The notes below the pieces were generated by a model. The model searched no databases. It saw only the letters and a list, made by a program, of their open reading frames with translations, and was not told the origin of the DNA. Source: DATARN01 sp036264135 (GTDB taxonomy: Bacteria > Actinomycetota > Acidimicrobiia > Acidimicrobiales > Palsa-688). Taken from it: DNA of 45,028 bases. The stretch covers positions 1 through 45,028 of the forward strand of contig DATARN010000101.1 of NCBI GenBank assembly GCA_036264135.1. Direction: 5' to 3'. Of this stretch, positions 15,135 through 22,842 are shown piece after piece. Position 1 is the stretch's first letter, and every line of letters begins with the position of its first letter. The position numbers and the translations under genes were made by a program.

Positions 15135-16502
15135 TCAACCGAGGCGCATTCCGGTCAAGGTGCGGTCGGCGTGGCCGGCGCGCCAGGTGAGCATCTCCTC
15201 GGCCAGCGCCAGGCGGGTGGCGGGATCGACGATCTGGGCGCCCCAGCCGGCGTCGGCCGCCAGGTCGAAGGCGGCGGCGCTGCCATCGCCGAAGTGGACA
15301 TAGGCGGCGTCAGGTGTTCGCAGCACGGCAAGATGGTCGGGTTGGCCGGCGCCGGCCGCGCCGGCGGGCCGCCAATCGAACTCCCAGTGGGCGCCGCGGC
15401 GCCACCCCGCCGGCGTGTCGCCCCAGAGAAACGGGGTGAGGGCGTCTCCGTCGCACTGGTCGGGAATGTCGAGGCCCACCGTGGCGCAGACGGTGGGCAG
15501 GATGTCGACGTTCTCGGTGAAGCCGTTCACCGTCGTGCCGGGGCGGTTGTGGGGGTGGCGCAGAATCCCGAGGACGTGGTAGCTGGCCTCGAAGAAGCCG
15601 CCCTTGCCGAACAGGCCCTGGTCGCCCAGTTGCTCACCGTGGTCGGAGGTCACGATGACCAGGGTGTCGCCCCACATGCCGAGGTCTTCGAGGGCGGCGC
15701 GCAGCCGGCCGAACTGCTCGTCGACGTCGGAGACCATGCCGAAGTACTGCGCCGCCCGGATTCGCCGGGCCCGGTCGTCGGCGGGAGCCGCCATGGGCCC
15801 GGTGAGGAGGCGATCGTGAAAAGGGTGCCGTTGGGCGGCCGCGGGCGCGGCGTCGGGGACGTCGTCAGGGCGATAGCGGCGAGCCCAGTGGCCGGCGGCG
15901 GCGTAGGGGGGATGAGGCCGGAAGTAGCTCACATGGGCAAACCACGGGGTGTCCTGGCGGCCCAGCCACGCCACCACCTGGTTGGTCAGGAAGGCCGACA
16001 CACCGAACTCCGCCGGCCGGTCGGGCTCGCTGGCGGCCGCCGCCCGGCCCGAGCGCGTGGGGGCGAAGCCGGCGGCGTCCAGCCACTGCCGCCAGGTGCG
16101 GTGGTCGTCGAGCAACTCGACGCCGATCTCGAAGCCCGGCAGGACGTCCTGGTAGGTCCGCAGGCGGGGATCGCCGGGAGGAACGGTGCGAGGGTCGACC
16201 GCAGTGTCGGTGTAGCCGAACAACGTCGGGGTGTAGCCGGCCCGGCGGGCGGCGCGGGCGACGTTGTCGAAGCGGTCGTCGAGCGGTGTCCCGTTGGCGA
16301 TGACCCGGTTGGTCAACTGGTACGTCCCGGTGTAGAGGCACGCCCGGCCCGGGGCGCACGGTGCCGCCTGGCTGTAGTGGCGGGCCAGGCGCACCCCGTC
16401 GGCGGCCAGCCGGTCGAGGTGGGGCGTCTCGACCAGCGGGTGGCCGGCCGCCGAGAGGCAGTCCCCCCGGAACTGGTCGAACGTCACCAGCAGGATGTTC
16501 AT
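15135..16502 (-). CDS. Phosphonate monoester hydrolase / phosphodiesterase (fGly sulfatase superfamily)
   Basis: 455 residues from ATG 16502 (GTG 16505 also possible). Alkaline phosphatase/sulfatase fold. Cys49 in C-A-P-G-R (49-53) is the position converted to formylglycine. Metal ligands are suggested by Asp9 (TFDQ) and TSDHGEQLGD. Blocks typical of the Rhizobium/Burkholderia PMH enzymes, rather than true sulfatases, include NGTPLD, FGYTDTAVDPRT, YRPDDVP, HWEFDWR and the C-terminal TWRAGHADRTLT. PMHs hydrolyse phosphonate monoesters and phosphodiesters. Third gene after the FAD oxidase and PhnX-like genes. No formylglycine-generating enzyme is in this window. Confidence 0.88.
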   Translation of the reverse strand: MNILLVTFDQFRGDCLSAAGHPLVETPHLDRLAADGVRLARHYSQAAPCAPGRACLYTGTYQLTNRVIANGTPLDDRFDNVARAARRAGYTPTLFGYTDTAVDPRTVPPGDPRLRTYQDVLPGFEIGVELLDDHRTWRQWLDAAGFAPTRSGRAAAASEPDRPAEFGVSAFLTNQVVAWLGRQDTPWFAHVSYFRPHPPYAAAGHWARRYRPDDVPDAAPAAAQRHPFHDRLLTGPMAAPADDRARRIRAAQYFGMVSDVDEQFGRLRAALEDLGMWGDTLVIVTSDHGEQLGDQGLFGKGGFFEASYHVLGILRHPHNRPGTTVNGFTENVDILPTVCATVGLDIPDQCDGDALTPFLWGDTPAGWRRGAHWEFDWRPAGAAGAGQPDHLAVLRTPDAAYVHFGDGSAAAFDLAADAGWGAQIVDPATRLALAEEMLTWRAGHADRTLTGMRLG

Positions 16503-17197
16503 CACGAGCCGGGAAAGAGCAGCCCGGGGAGGTCGGCCACGCTGGCCAGCAGGTGGGTGTGGGGGGCGGCGGCCAGCGCCGACTCGTCCTGCTCGCCGGT
16601 GAGGACGCCGGCCACGATGGCCGCCCCGGAGCGGTAGCCGGCGAGCAGGTCACTGGTGGTGTCGCCGACGACGGCCACGGCGTGGACGTCGTCGATGCCC
16701 AGGCGCAGAATGGCGCACAGGATCATGTCCGGATAGGGCCGGCCCCGCCCGCAGTCGGCCGGGGAGAGCACCAGGTCGGCCCGGTCGCCCCAGCCGAGGG
16801 CGGCCAGCACGGCGTCGCGGGTGGTGGGCGAGAAGCCCGTCGTCAGGCAGACCTGGACGCCGTGGCGCCGCAGGGCATCGAAGGTCTCCTCCGCCCCAGG
16901 GATGGGCGCGACCCGGCCTTGCATGATGAGAACCCGGTAGGCGGCCTCGAAGGCTTCGTTGGCGGTGACCGCGGTCCGCTCGTCGCCGGGGAACACGGCC
17001 CGGAACACCTCGATCTTGGACTGGCCCATCGTCTGGCGCACGTAGTGCGTCGCCTCGTCGTACCCGGGACTCCCCCGCTCCAGCCCGGCGGTGGCCAGGG
17101 CCAGGGTGAAGGCCTCGGCCACCACCCCGCCGTCGCTGACCGTCGTGCCCGCCATGTCCAGGCAGGCGAGTCGGATGGGTTGGATGGCGATGGTCAT
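16502..17197 (-). CDS. PhnX-like phosphonatase (HAD hydrolase)
   Basis: 231 residues from ATG 17197 (alternative GTG 17200). HAD motif I is CLDMAGTTV (Asp14 nucleophile), motif II LTTGFSPTTRD, motif IV GDTTSDLLAG. MGQSKIEVFR places Lys61 where the Schiff-base Lys of phosphonoacetaldehyde hydrolase lies (MGLLKIDHVR in Bacillus PhnX), and GRGRPYPDM matches its substrate loop. The family (TIGR03351, from memory) should cleave phosphonoacetaldehyde to acetaldehyde and phosphate. At 231 residues it is shorter than PhnX (about 265), with a smaller cap. Overlaps both neighbours by 1-4 bases. Confidence 0.9.
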   Translation of the reverse strand: MTIAIQPIRLACLDMAGTTVSDGGVVAEAFTLALATAGLERGSPGYDEATHYVRQTMGQSKIEVFRAVFPGDERTAVTANEAFEAAYRVLIMQGRVAPIPGAEETFDALRRHGVQVCLTTGFSPTTRDAVLAALGWGDRADLVLSPADCGRGRPYPDMILCAILRLGIDDVHAVAVVGDTTSDLLAGYRSGAAIVAGVLTGEQDESALAAAPHTHLLASVADLPGLLFPGS

Positions 17198-18384
17198 CAC
17201 GCCGGGAGGACGCCGGCGGCGGTGAGGGTGTCCTCGGCGATGACCGGGGCGCAGGTCATGCCCCGGCCGCCCGGCCCGGTCACGACCCACACGCCCGGCT
17301 GCGGTTGGTTGCGGTAGCAGAGCGCGTCGGGCTCGGTGCACTGCGAGTAGACGCCGTCCCACCGCCGGGCGACCGGTGGCAGGTCGCGGCCGAGGATCCG
17401 CGACGCCCGGCCCAGCAGCTCGGCGGACGGCGCCTCGTCGAGGTCGAAGTCGAAGGGCTCGTCGTACAGGTGGGTGTCGCCGATGGTGAGCCCGCCGTCG
17501 GCCCGCTGGGCGACCAGCAACTGGAGATGCTGGCGGGCGGCCATGGGCGACTGCGGTGGCAGCGTGTCGAGCGACGCCGCGGCATACGCCGGGTAGTAGC
17601 GCAGGGAGTCGGCGTCGGCCAGCGAGGTGGGCAGCCGCTCCGGGTAGGGCTCGGTCTGCAGCATCTGCAGCCGCACGCGGCGCAGCGGGGCGGCGGTGAG
17701 ATCGACGCCCCGAACGCCGTGATGGACCGCACCCGTGGCCACAATGACCAGGTCGGCCGGCCAGGTCGTCCCCCGGTGGTCGCTGACCGTCGCGCCCGCC
17801 ACCTCGACCACGGTCGTGTCGGGCTGGAAGGTGTACCCGCCGCGGGCGGTGAGGTGGTCGCGCACCGCCCCCAGCACGGCGCGCGGTTCCACCACGGCGT
17901 CGCGTTGGCACCACAGGGCGCCCAGCACCGGGCCGCATACCGCGGGGTTGACCCGGCGCACCTCGGCGGGGCCCAGCAGTTCGATGCCCCGCCCGGCGGC
18001 GTCGGGGAAGCCCATGAACTCCTCCATGACCCGGAGGGCCGCCGGTTCGAGGGCAACCGTCAGGGATCCCTCGGGACGAAAGCCGATCGCGGGGACGTCG
18101 CCGGCCAATGCTTCCCAGAGCTCCCGGGCCCGGAGGGCGGCGGCCAGCTCGGCGCCCGCCCGCCGGCCGCCCACCCAGATCAGGCCGAAGTTGCGCAGCG
18201 AGGCGCTTCTCGGGGCGGCGTCGGCCTCCAGCTGGATGACCTCCCACCCGGCGCGCCGCAGGGCGAGCGCATGCATGGTGCCGAGGACGCCGCCGCCCAC
18301 CACGATGGCCCGTTCCACGGGCGGCAGCCTTCCACGAGGCGCCCCGGCGGGCGAACCGGGCCCACGGGCGGGGGCAGTGTTCAT
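17197..18384 (-). CDS. FAD-dependent amine oxidase/dehydrogenase of phosphonate clusters
   Basis: 395 residues. DAO-type fold with the FAD dinucleotide motif VVGGGVLGTMHALALRRAGW (about 27-46) and an Asp/Glu at the end of the second strand (QLEAD). C-terminal FAD-closing segment WVVTGPGGRGMTCAP. It resembles the TIGR03364 proteins found with PhnX-like hydrolases; related enzymes are reported, to my recollection, to oxidise aminoethylphosphonate or its N-methyl form to phosphonoacetaldehyde. That would replace the PhnW transaminase, absent here. First gene of the three-gene enzyme operon; a GGAG lies close to the ATG. The first 20 residues are Pro/Gly-rich, so the start could be later. Confidence 0.87.
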   Translation of the reverse strand: MNTAPARGPGSPAGAPRGRLPPVERAIVVGGGVLGTMHALALRRAGWEVIQLEADAAPRSASLRNFGLIWVGGRRAGAELAAALRARELWEALAGDVPAIGFRPEGSLTVALEPAALRVMEEFMGFPDAAGRGIELLGPAEVRRVNPAVCGPVLGALWCQRDAVVEPRAVLGAVRDHLTARGGYTFQPDTTVVEVAGATVSDHRGTTWPADLVIVATGAVHHGVRGVDLTAAPLRRVRLQMLQTEPYPERLPTSLADADSLRYYPAYAAASLDTLPPQSPMAARQHLQLLVAQRADGGLTIGDTHLYDEPFDFDLDEAPSAELLGRASRILGRDLPPVARRWDGVYSQCTEPDALCYRNQPQPGVWVVTGPGGRGMTCAPVIAEDTLTAAGVLPA

Positions 18385-18452
18385 GCTCCGTTTCCCCGGT
18401 GTTGACCTTCCGACATCTCACCGTTGCCGGCGGGGCCTTGACTGGGCGGGAT

Positions 18453-18673
18453 GTGGGAGCCGGCGACGGTGCGCGACTACGAGGTGGCGGCCTCCGCGCC
18501 AACCCCGACGACGCCGCCGGGATCTTTCCGTTCCCGAGCGGCGACCGCTGGATTCTGGAACCATGCCAGCGGTGACCACGCCGTGTCGACGCCCCTGCTA
18601 CCCGCCGGCTCGAGCCCCTGCTGACGTGATCGCCTTCGTCGACTGGTACCTCGCCCGGATGGCCGGGGCGTGA
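18453..18673 (+). pseudogene. Possible decayed gene upstream of the HD gene
   Basis: Two short open frames in different phases look protein-like. 18453-18575 (GTG start) encodes NPDDAAGIFPFPSGDRWILE near its end. 18563-18673 (ATG start) ends in DVIAFVDWYLARMAGA and its TGA overlaps the HD gene's GTG (GTGA), as in a coupled operon. A single ancestral gene broken by a frameshift would explain both. I cannot name the family. Equally they could be chance frames in the 285-base divergent promoter space. Confidence 0.35.
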
Positions 18674-19209
18674 CCGAACTTGCCGCCGAGGCGCTGTGCC
18701 ACCTGCTGGCTACCCGGGGCCTCGACCACTACGACGAGGAGGTGACCCAGCTCGACCACGCCCTCCAGACGGCGGCCCTGGCCGCGAACGACGGCGCCGC
18801 CGACGAATTGGTCGTGGCCGCCCTGTTCCACGACATCGGCCACCTGCTGGCCCCGCCGGCCGAGGGCGACGACGAGCACGAGAAGACCGGGGCCTCGGTG
18901 CTGGCGGCGGCGTTCGGTCCCGCCGTCGCCGGCCCCGTGGCCCTGCACGTCCAGGCCAAGCGGTACCTGGTGGCCGCCGAGCCGGGGTGGGCGGCCCGCC
19001 TCTCGGAGGCGTCGCGGCTCAGCCTCGCCCTGCAGGGCGGTCCGTTCACACCGGCCGGGGCGGCCCGGTTCGCCGCCCTGCCGGCCGCGGCCGACGCCAT
19101 CGCGCTGCGGCGCTGGGACGACGACGCCAAGGTGGTGGGCGCCCCCCGCCCCCCCATTGGGTACTGGCAGCCCACCATCGATCGGGTCCTGGCCGCCCGG
19201 GCCGGGTGA
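18670..19209 (+). CDS. PhnZ-like HD-domain (diiron) oxygenase family protein
   Basis: 179 residues from GTG 18670. All six diiron ligands of PhnZ can be placed: His30, His54-Asp55, His70, His93 and Asp150 (RRWDDDAK). HVQAKRYLV and EASRLSLALQGGPF are hallmark blocks of the phosphonate-associated HD family (TIGR03276). PhnZ cleaves hydroxy-aminoethylphosphonate to glycine and phosphate with O2. Its substrate-gating Tyr24/Glu27 pair aligns here with His20 and Glu23, and a Tyr sits one place later at 21, so activity may be altered. No PhnY-type hydroxylase is present in the window. Divergent from the FAD oxidase gene. Confidence 0.88.
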   Translation: MTELAAEALCHLLATRGLDHYDEEVTQLDHALQTAALAANDGAADELVVAALFHDIGHLLAPPAEGDDEHEKTGASVLAAAFGPAVAGPVALHVQAKRYLVAAEPGWAARLSEASRLSLALQGGPFTPAGAARFAALPAAADAIALRRWDDDAKVVGAPRPPIGYWQPTIDRVLAARAG

Positions 19210-19253
19210 CAGGAGGGGTCCGTCGCCGCCCGGCCCCCTTTTCCCCCCTCCTT

Positions 19254-19481
19254 CTACACCACCCGGACCTGGTCGCCGCCGAGGACCACCTCGTCGCCGC
19301 GTTGCAGCCGGCGGCCCCGCCGGGTCTCCACCTTCCCGTTCACCCGGACCCCGCCGGTCTCCAGCACCGCCTTGGCGTCGCCGCCGGAATCGACCAGCTG
19401 GGCCAGCTTGAGCAGCTGCCCCAGGCGGATCGTGTCGTCGCGGATGGCGATTTGGCGCACCCGTCTATCTTCGTCTCCCAT
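19254..19481 (-). CDS. Small S4-domain RNA-binding protein
   Basis: 75 residues, essentially one S4 domain: IRLGQLLKLAQLVDSGGDAK, then VLETGGVRVNGKVETRRGRR and a short beta hairpin (LQRGDEVVLGGDQVRVV). YbcJ/YaaA-like stand-alone S4 proteins bind structured RNA; target unknown. The ATG at 19481 shares bases with the ATG of the epimerase on the other strand (CATG). An alternative GTG start at 19460 (residue 8) would separate them. Confidence 0.85.
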   Translation of the reverse strand: MGDEDRRVRQIAIRDDTIRLGQLLKLAQLVDSGGDAKAVLETGGVRVNGKVETRRGRRLQRGDEVVLGGDQVRVV

Positions 19482-20196
19482 GAGTCTCTTGCTGACCGGG
19501 GCGGCGGGCACCATCGGCCGGGCCATCCTTCCCGCCCTGGCCGAGCGGTGGGACGTGGTCGCCACCGACCGCCCGGGCAAGGGCATGGAGGTGCTCGACG
19601 TCACCGACCTCGACGCCTGCCGGCAGCGGTGCCGGGGCGTCGACGCGGTGGTGCACCTGGCCGGCGACCCGAGTCCGGCGGCGACGTGGGATTCGCTGTT
19701 GCCGACCAACGTGATCGGCACCCACAACATCGCCCAGGCGGCCATGGACGAAGGGGTGCACCGGCTGGTACTGGCCAGCAGCGCCCAGGCGGTGGCCGGC
19801 TACCCGCCCGGCCGGCAGATCCGGGCCGAGGACCGGGTGCGGCCGCCCAACCTGTACGGCGCCACCAAGGCCTGGGCGGAGGCCATCGGGTCGTGGGTGG
19901 CCTCGTCATCGTCCACCACCGTCGTCGTGCTGCGCATCGCCTTCTTCGGGGCGGAGCCGCCCTCGGGTGAGGCGGCCACGCCCCGCAACCTGGCCGCCTG
20001 GCTGAGCCCGGGCGACGCCGCCCGGCTGGTGGTGGCCGCGGTGGAGGCCACCGGCATCGACTACTTCGTGGCCAACGGCATTTCCAACAACCGCTACCAG
20101 CACCTCGACCTTTCCACCACCCGGGCCGTGCTCGGCTACGCGCCGCGCCACGACGCCTGGTCAGTGCAGGGTGCGGGCCACGACGTGGAGGAGTAG
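19480..20196 (+). CDS. NAD-dependent epimerase/dehydratase (uronate-dehydrogenase-like SDR)
   Basis: 238 residues from ATG 19480. Extended SDR with the nucleotide motif LLTGAAGTIGRAI (4-16), VVHLAGDPSP, LASSAQAV, and the catalytic YGATK (Tyr-x3-Lys, about 125-129). Length and the compact C-terminus resemble uronate dehydrogenases rather than full-length sugar epimerases; substrate unproven. No Shine-Dalgarno; TATCTT (19466-19471) could be a -10 for a leaderless transcript. Its 3' end overlaps the opposing DUF445 gene by 36 bases. Confidence 0.87.
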   Translation: MSLLLTGAAGTIGRAILPALAERWDVVATDRPGKGMEVLDVTDLDACRQRCRGVDAVVHLAGDPSPAATWDSLLPTNVIGTHNIAQAAMDEGVHRLVLASSAQAVAGYPPGRQIRAEDRVRPPNLYGATKAWAEAIGSWVASSSSTTVVVLRIAFFGAEPPSGEAATPRNLAAWLSPGDAARLVVAAVEATGIDYFVANGISNNRYQHLDLSTTRAVLGYAPRHDAWSVQGAGHDVEE

Positions 20197-21438
20197 CCCG
20201 GCGCCGGCACCGAAGACCGTGCCGTTGATCCGCACGTACTGCAGGTCGGGGCCGAGGAGCAGTTCCAGGCGCGACGCCGTCTCCTCGGCGTCCCAGCGGG
20301 CCACGGTGTGGGTCACCAGGCCGGCGATGGCACCGTTGAAATGCTCGGCGACGTACCCCACCGCCGACTCCACGGCCGCCTCGACCTTGGCGGCCAGGGC
20401 CCCATCCTGAAGGAGCCGCTGGCCGATGCCCACCAGGCCCTCGGCCAGGCGCTGCCGGAGGACCGAGGCGGGATTGGCCGCCTGGGCTTCCAGCGCCTGC
20501 TTGAGGTCCGCCCAGAGGGCGGCGACCCAGACCTCGACCTCCGGTTGGGCTAGGAGGTCCCGGGTCAGTTGCTGGCCCCGTTCCCGCAGCTCGGGGGACG
20601 TTTCGAGGTCGTCGGCGAGCGTGGCCACCCGGGCGTTGAACTGCCGGCGCAGCTCGTGGTCGTGGTTGGCCGCCATGTCCGCCAACACCGAGGCCACCCC
20701 GTCCAGCACGCGGTCGAAGATTCTTTGGTCCACCGCCCCGGGGAGCCACCAGCGGGATTTCCGGCCGAGGGCACGCCGCAGCTCGTCGCGGTGCTGGCGG
20801 AGGTAGCGCTCCGCCAGGCCCAGCGCCTGGTCGAGCAGCTGGTCGCCCCGGCCGTCGCGGGTGAGGAAGCGCAGCGCGGTACCGGCGGCCGGGGCGGCCG
20901 GGACCGCCGCCACCGCCTGGCGCAGTGCGCCTTCGATGGTTCGCTGGACGTCCTCATCGCGGAGCAGGTCGGTGACCGCCACGATGGCCTGGGCCAGCTC
21001 GGCCGCCGCCCGCGACGCGTTGGCCGGGTCGCACAGCCACGCCGCCGCCCGCTCCACCACCCCCGCCGCCCGGACCCGGGCCACGAGGAGTTCGGGCGTC
21101 AGGAAGGTGTGCTGGATGAACTCTCCCAGGGTGCGGGCGAAGGAATCCTTGCGCTCGACCACGATGGCGGTGTGGGGGATCGGGAGGCCGAGGGGGCGGC
21201 GAAACAAGGCGGTCACCGCGAACCAGTCGGCCAGGCCGCCGACCATGGACGCCGCCGCCGTGGCCTGCACGTAGTCGACCCACGACGCCGAGCTGCCCGA
21301 GACGCTGGCGACGGCGAAGACGGCGGTGACCGCGGCCAAAAGGGCGGTGGCCTGGCGTTTGGTGACCGCCAGCTGGTGGCGGCGAGCCTGCTCGGATGCG
21401 ACGGACGCGACGGCGGTCGGGAGGGGCGGGGGGATCAC
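20161..21438 (-). CDS. DUF445-family membrane protein
   Basis: 425 residues, GTG start. Two N-terminal membrane segments (about 28-50 and 55-78) with the family signature MVGGLADWFAVTALFRRPLG, then IPHTAIVVERKDSFARTLGEFIQ, a long helical middle, and a C-terminal membrane helix beginning VRINGTVFGAGAGLLLHVV. This is the YjiN/YheB-type DUF445 layout; molecular function unknown. It overlaps the converging epimerase gene by 36 bases. No Shine-Dalgarno is visible. Confidence 0.9.
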   Translation of the reverse strand: MIPPPLPTAVASVASEQARRHQLAVTKRQATALLAAVTAVFAVASVSGSSASWVDYVQATAAASMVGGLADWFAVTALFRRPLGLPIPHTAIVVERKDSFARTLGEFIQHTFLTPELLVARVRAAGVVERAAAWLCDPANASRAAAELAQAIVAVTDLLRDEDVQRTIEGALRQAVAAVPAAPAAGTALRFLTRDGRGDQLLDQALGLAERYLRQHRDELRRALGRKSRWWLPGAVDQRIFDRVLDGVASVLADMAANHDHELRRQFNARVATLADDLETSPELRERGQQLTRDLLAQPEVEVWVAALWADLKQALEAQAANPASVLRQRLAEGLVGIGQRLLQDGALAAKVEAAVESAVGYVAEHFNGAIAGLVTHTVARWDAEETASRLELLLGPDLQYVRINGTVFGAGAGLLLHVVARTLH

Positions 21439-21578
21439 GGGTCAGGGTCTACACGCCGGGCGGAGAACCAGGCCGATCGGCCCTCGACGGTGCGCTTCTG
21501 CGATTTCCTCCCACCGGAGAAGGGCGACAATCGGTCAAGGCCCCTCCGGCGGCGCCCGATGGCAGCAACGTGCTCAAC

Positions 21579-22661
21579 ATGAACCTGTTGCTCCAATTGG
21601 CGGTCGACGAGGGCGCCTCCGACATCCATCTCCGGTCGGATACCCCGCCCCGTTTGCGCATCGACGGGCAACTGGTCGACGCCCTACCCGACGTCGTGTC
21701 GGCCACCGAGTTGGAACAGGTCGTGCGCGAGCTGCTCCCGGCCGACCGCCTGGCCGAGTTCGAGGCCACCAATGACGCCGATTTCGCCCTGTCGGCGGCG
21801 GGAATCGGCCGCTTCCGGGTCAACGCCTTCCGCGAGCGCGGGGCGGTGGCGCTGGTCATGCGCCGGGTCCGCACCGTGGTGCCGACCATCGAGGAGATGG
21901 GCCTGCCGAATATCGTCGGGCGGCTGGCGGGCGAGCACCGGGGCCTGGTGCTGGTCACCGGGCCGACCGGGTCAGGGAAGACGACGACCCTGGCGGCCAT
22001 GATCGACCAAATCAATGCCACCCGGGCCGTCAACATCATCACCATCGAGGATCCCATCGAGGTGGTGCACTTCAACAAGCAGGCCATGGTCGCCCAGCGG
22101 GAGGTGGGGAGCGACACCATCGACTACGCCCAGGCCATGCGGCGGGTGTTGCGCCAGGATCCCGATGTCATCCTGATCGGCGAGATGCGCGACCTGGAGA
22201 CGGTCGGGGCGGCGTTGACGGCCGCCGAGACCGGCCACCTGGTGCTCTCCACCCTGCACACCACCAACGCCACGGAGACGGTGAACCGGGTCGTCGACTT
22301 CTTCCCTCCGTTCCAGCAGCACCAGGTCCGACTGGCGCTGGCCGCCAACCTCCGCGGCGTGATCAGCCAGCGGCTGATCGAGCGGGCCGACGGGCAGGGC
22401 CGGGTGCCGGCGGTGGAGGCCATGGTCGTCACCGGGCGCATCGCCGACCGCATCGTCGACCCCGACCGGGGCCGGGGTGAGTCGATTGAGGAGATCATCG
22501 CCGACGGGGAGTGGTACGGGATGCAGACCTTCGACCAGAGCCTGGCGGCGCTGTTCCGCGACGGGCTCGTCACCCTCCCCCAGGCCATGGCGGCGGCCAC
22601 CAACCCCCACGACCTGAACCTGACGCTGCAAAAGGCGGGGCTGACCGGTGCCCGCCGCTAG
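21579..22661 (+). CDS. pilT: PilT-like type IV pilus retraction ATPase
   Basis: 360 residues from ATG 21579; GTG 21570 is an alternative. The longer open frame runs antisense into DUF445. N-terminal PAS-like half begins NLLLQLAVDEGASDIHLRSD as in PilT. Walker A GPTGSGKTTTLA, Asp box TIEDPIE, Walker B VILIGEMRDLET and His box GHLVLSTLHTTNATE are complete. The C-terminal QRLIE and GEWYGMQTFDQSL segments also match PilT. It should power pilus retraction (twitching, DNA uptake). No pilin, PilB, PilC or PilD gene is nearby, so the rest is presumably elsewhere. Confidence 0.92.
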   Translation: MNLLLQLAVDEGASDIHLRSDTPPRLRIDGQLVDALPDVVSATELEQVVRELLPADRLAEFEATNDADFALSAAGIGRFRVNAFRERGAVALVMRRVRTVVPTIEEMGLPNIVGRLAGEHRGLVLVTGPTGSGKTTTLAAMIDQINATRAVNIITIEDPIEVVHFNKQAMVAQREVGSDTIDYAQAMRRVLRQDPDVILIGEMRDLETVGAALTAAETGHLVLSTLHTTNATETVNRVVDFFPPFQQHQVRLALAANLRGVISQRLIERADGQGRVPAVEAMVVTGRIADRIVDPDRGRGESIEEIIADGEWYGMQTFDQSLAALFRDGLVTLPQAMAAATNPHDLNLTLQKAGLTGARR

Positions 22662-22840
22662 ATCGTTGCGCCGTTTGGCCGATCCCCGCACGGGGTGGCG
22701 AGGCCAAGGAGTAGTGTTGGGGTCCAGACGGAGTCCCCTTTGGCGATCTGCCGATCGCATAAGTCGCATTGCTTGAATGACCAGGCACCTGTGGCTCGAC
22801 CATTAGGTACGAGGCAGGTGGCTCTCCGACCCAGGAGCAT
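22658..22840 (-). CDS. Possible small CxxC protein
   Basis: 60-codon frame filling the space between pilT and the GAF-ANTAR gene on the minus strand. Centre reads WSFKQCDLCDRQIAKGDSVW, a C-x2-C with the flavour of a zinc-knuckle half; a later Cys lies in TPCGDRP. No Shine-Dalgarno, and the start is uncertain. It overlaps the pilT stop by 4 bases. The region is less GC-rich than typical coding here, so this may be a chance frame. Confidence 0.28.
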   Translation of the reverse strand: MLLGRRATCLVPNGRATGAWSFKQCDLCDRQIAKGDSVWTPTLLLGLATPCGDRPNGATI

Positions 22841-22842
22841 TC

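Noticed and set aside
15135..16502. Calling the hydrolase a sulfatase
   Set aside because: Several blocks match PMH enzymes rather than sulfatases and the neighbours are phosphonate genes; a sulfatase side activity is still possible.
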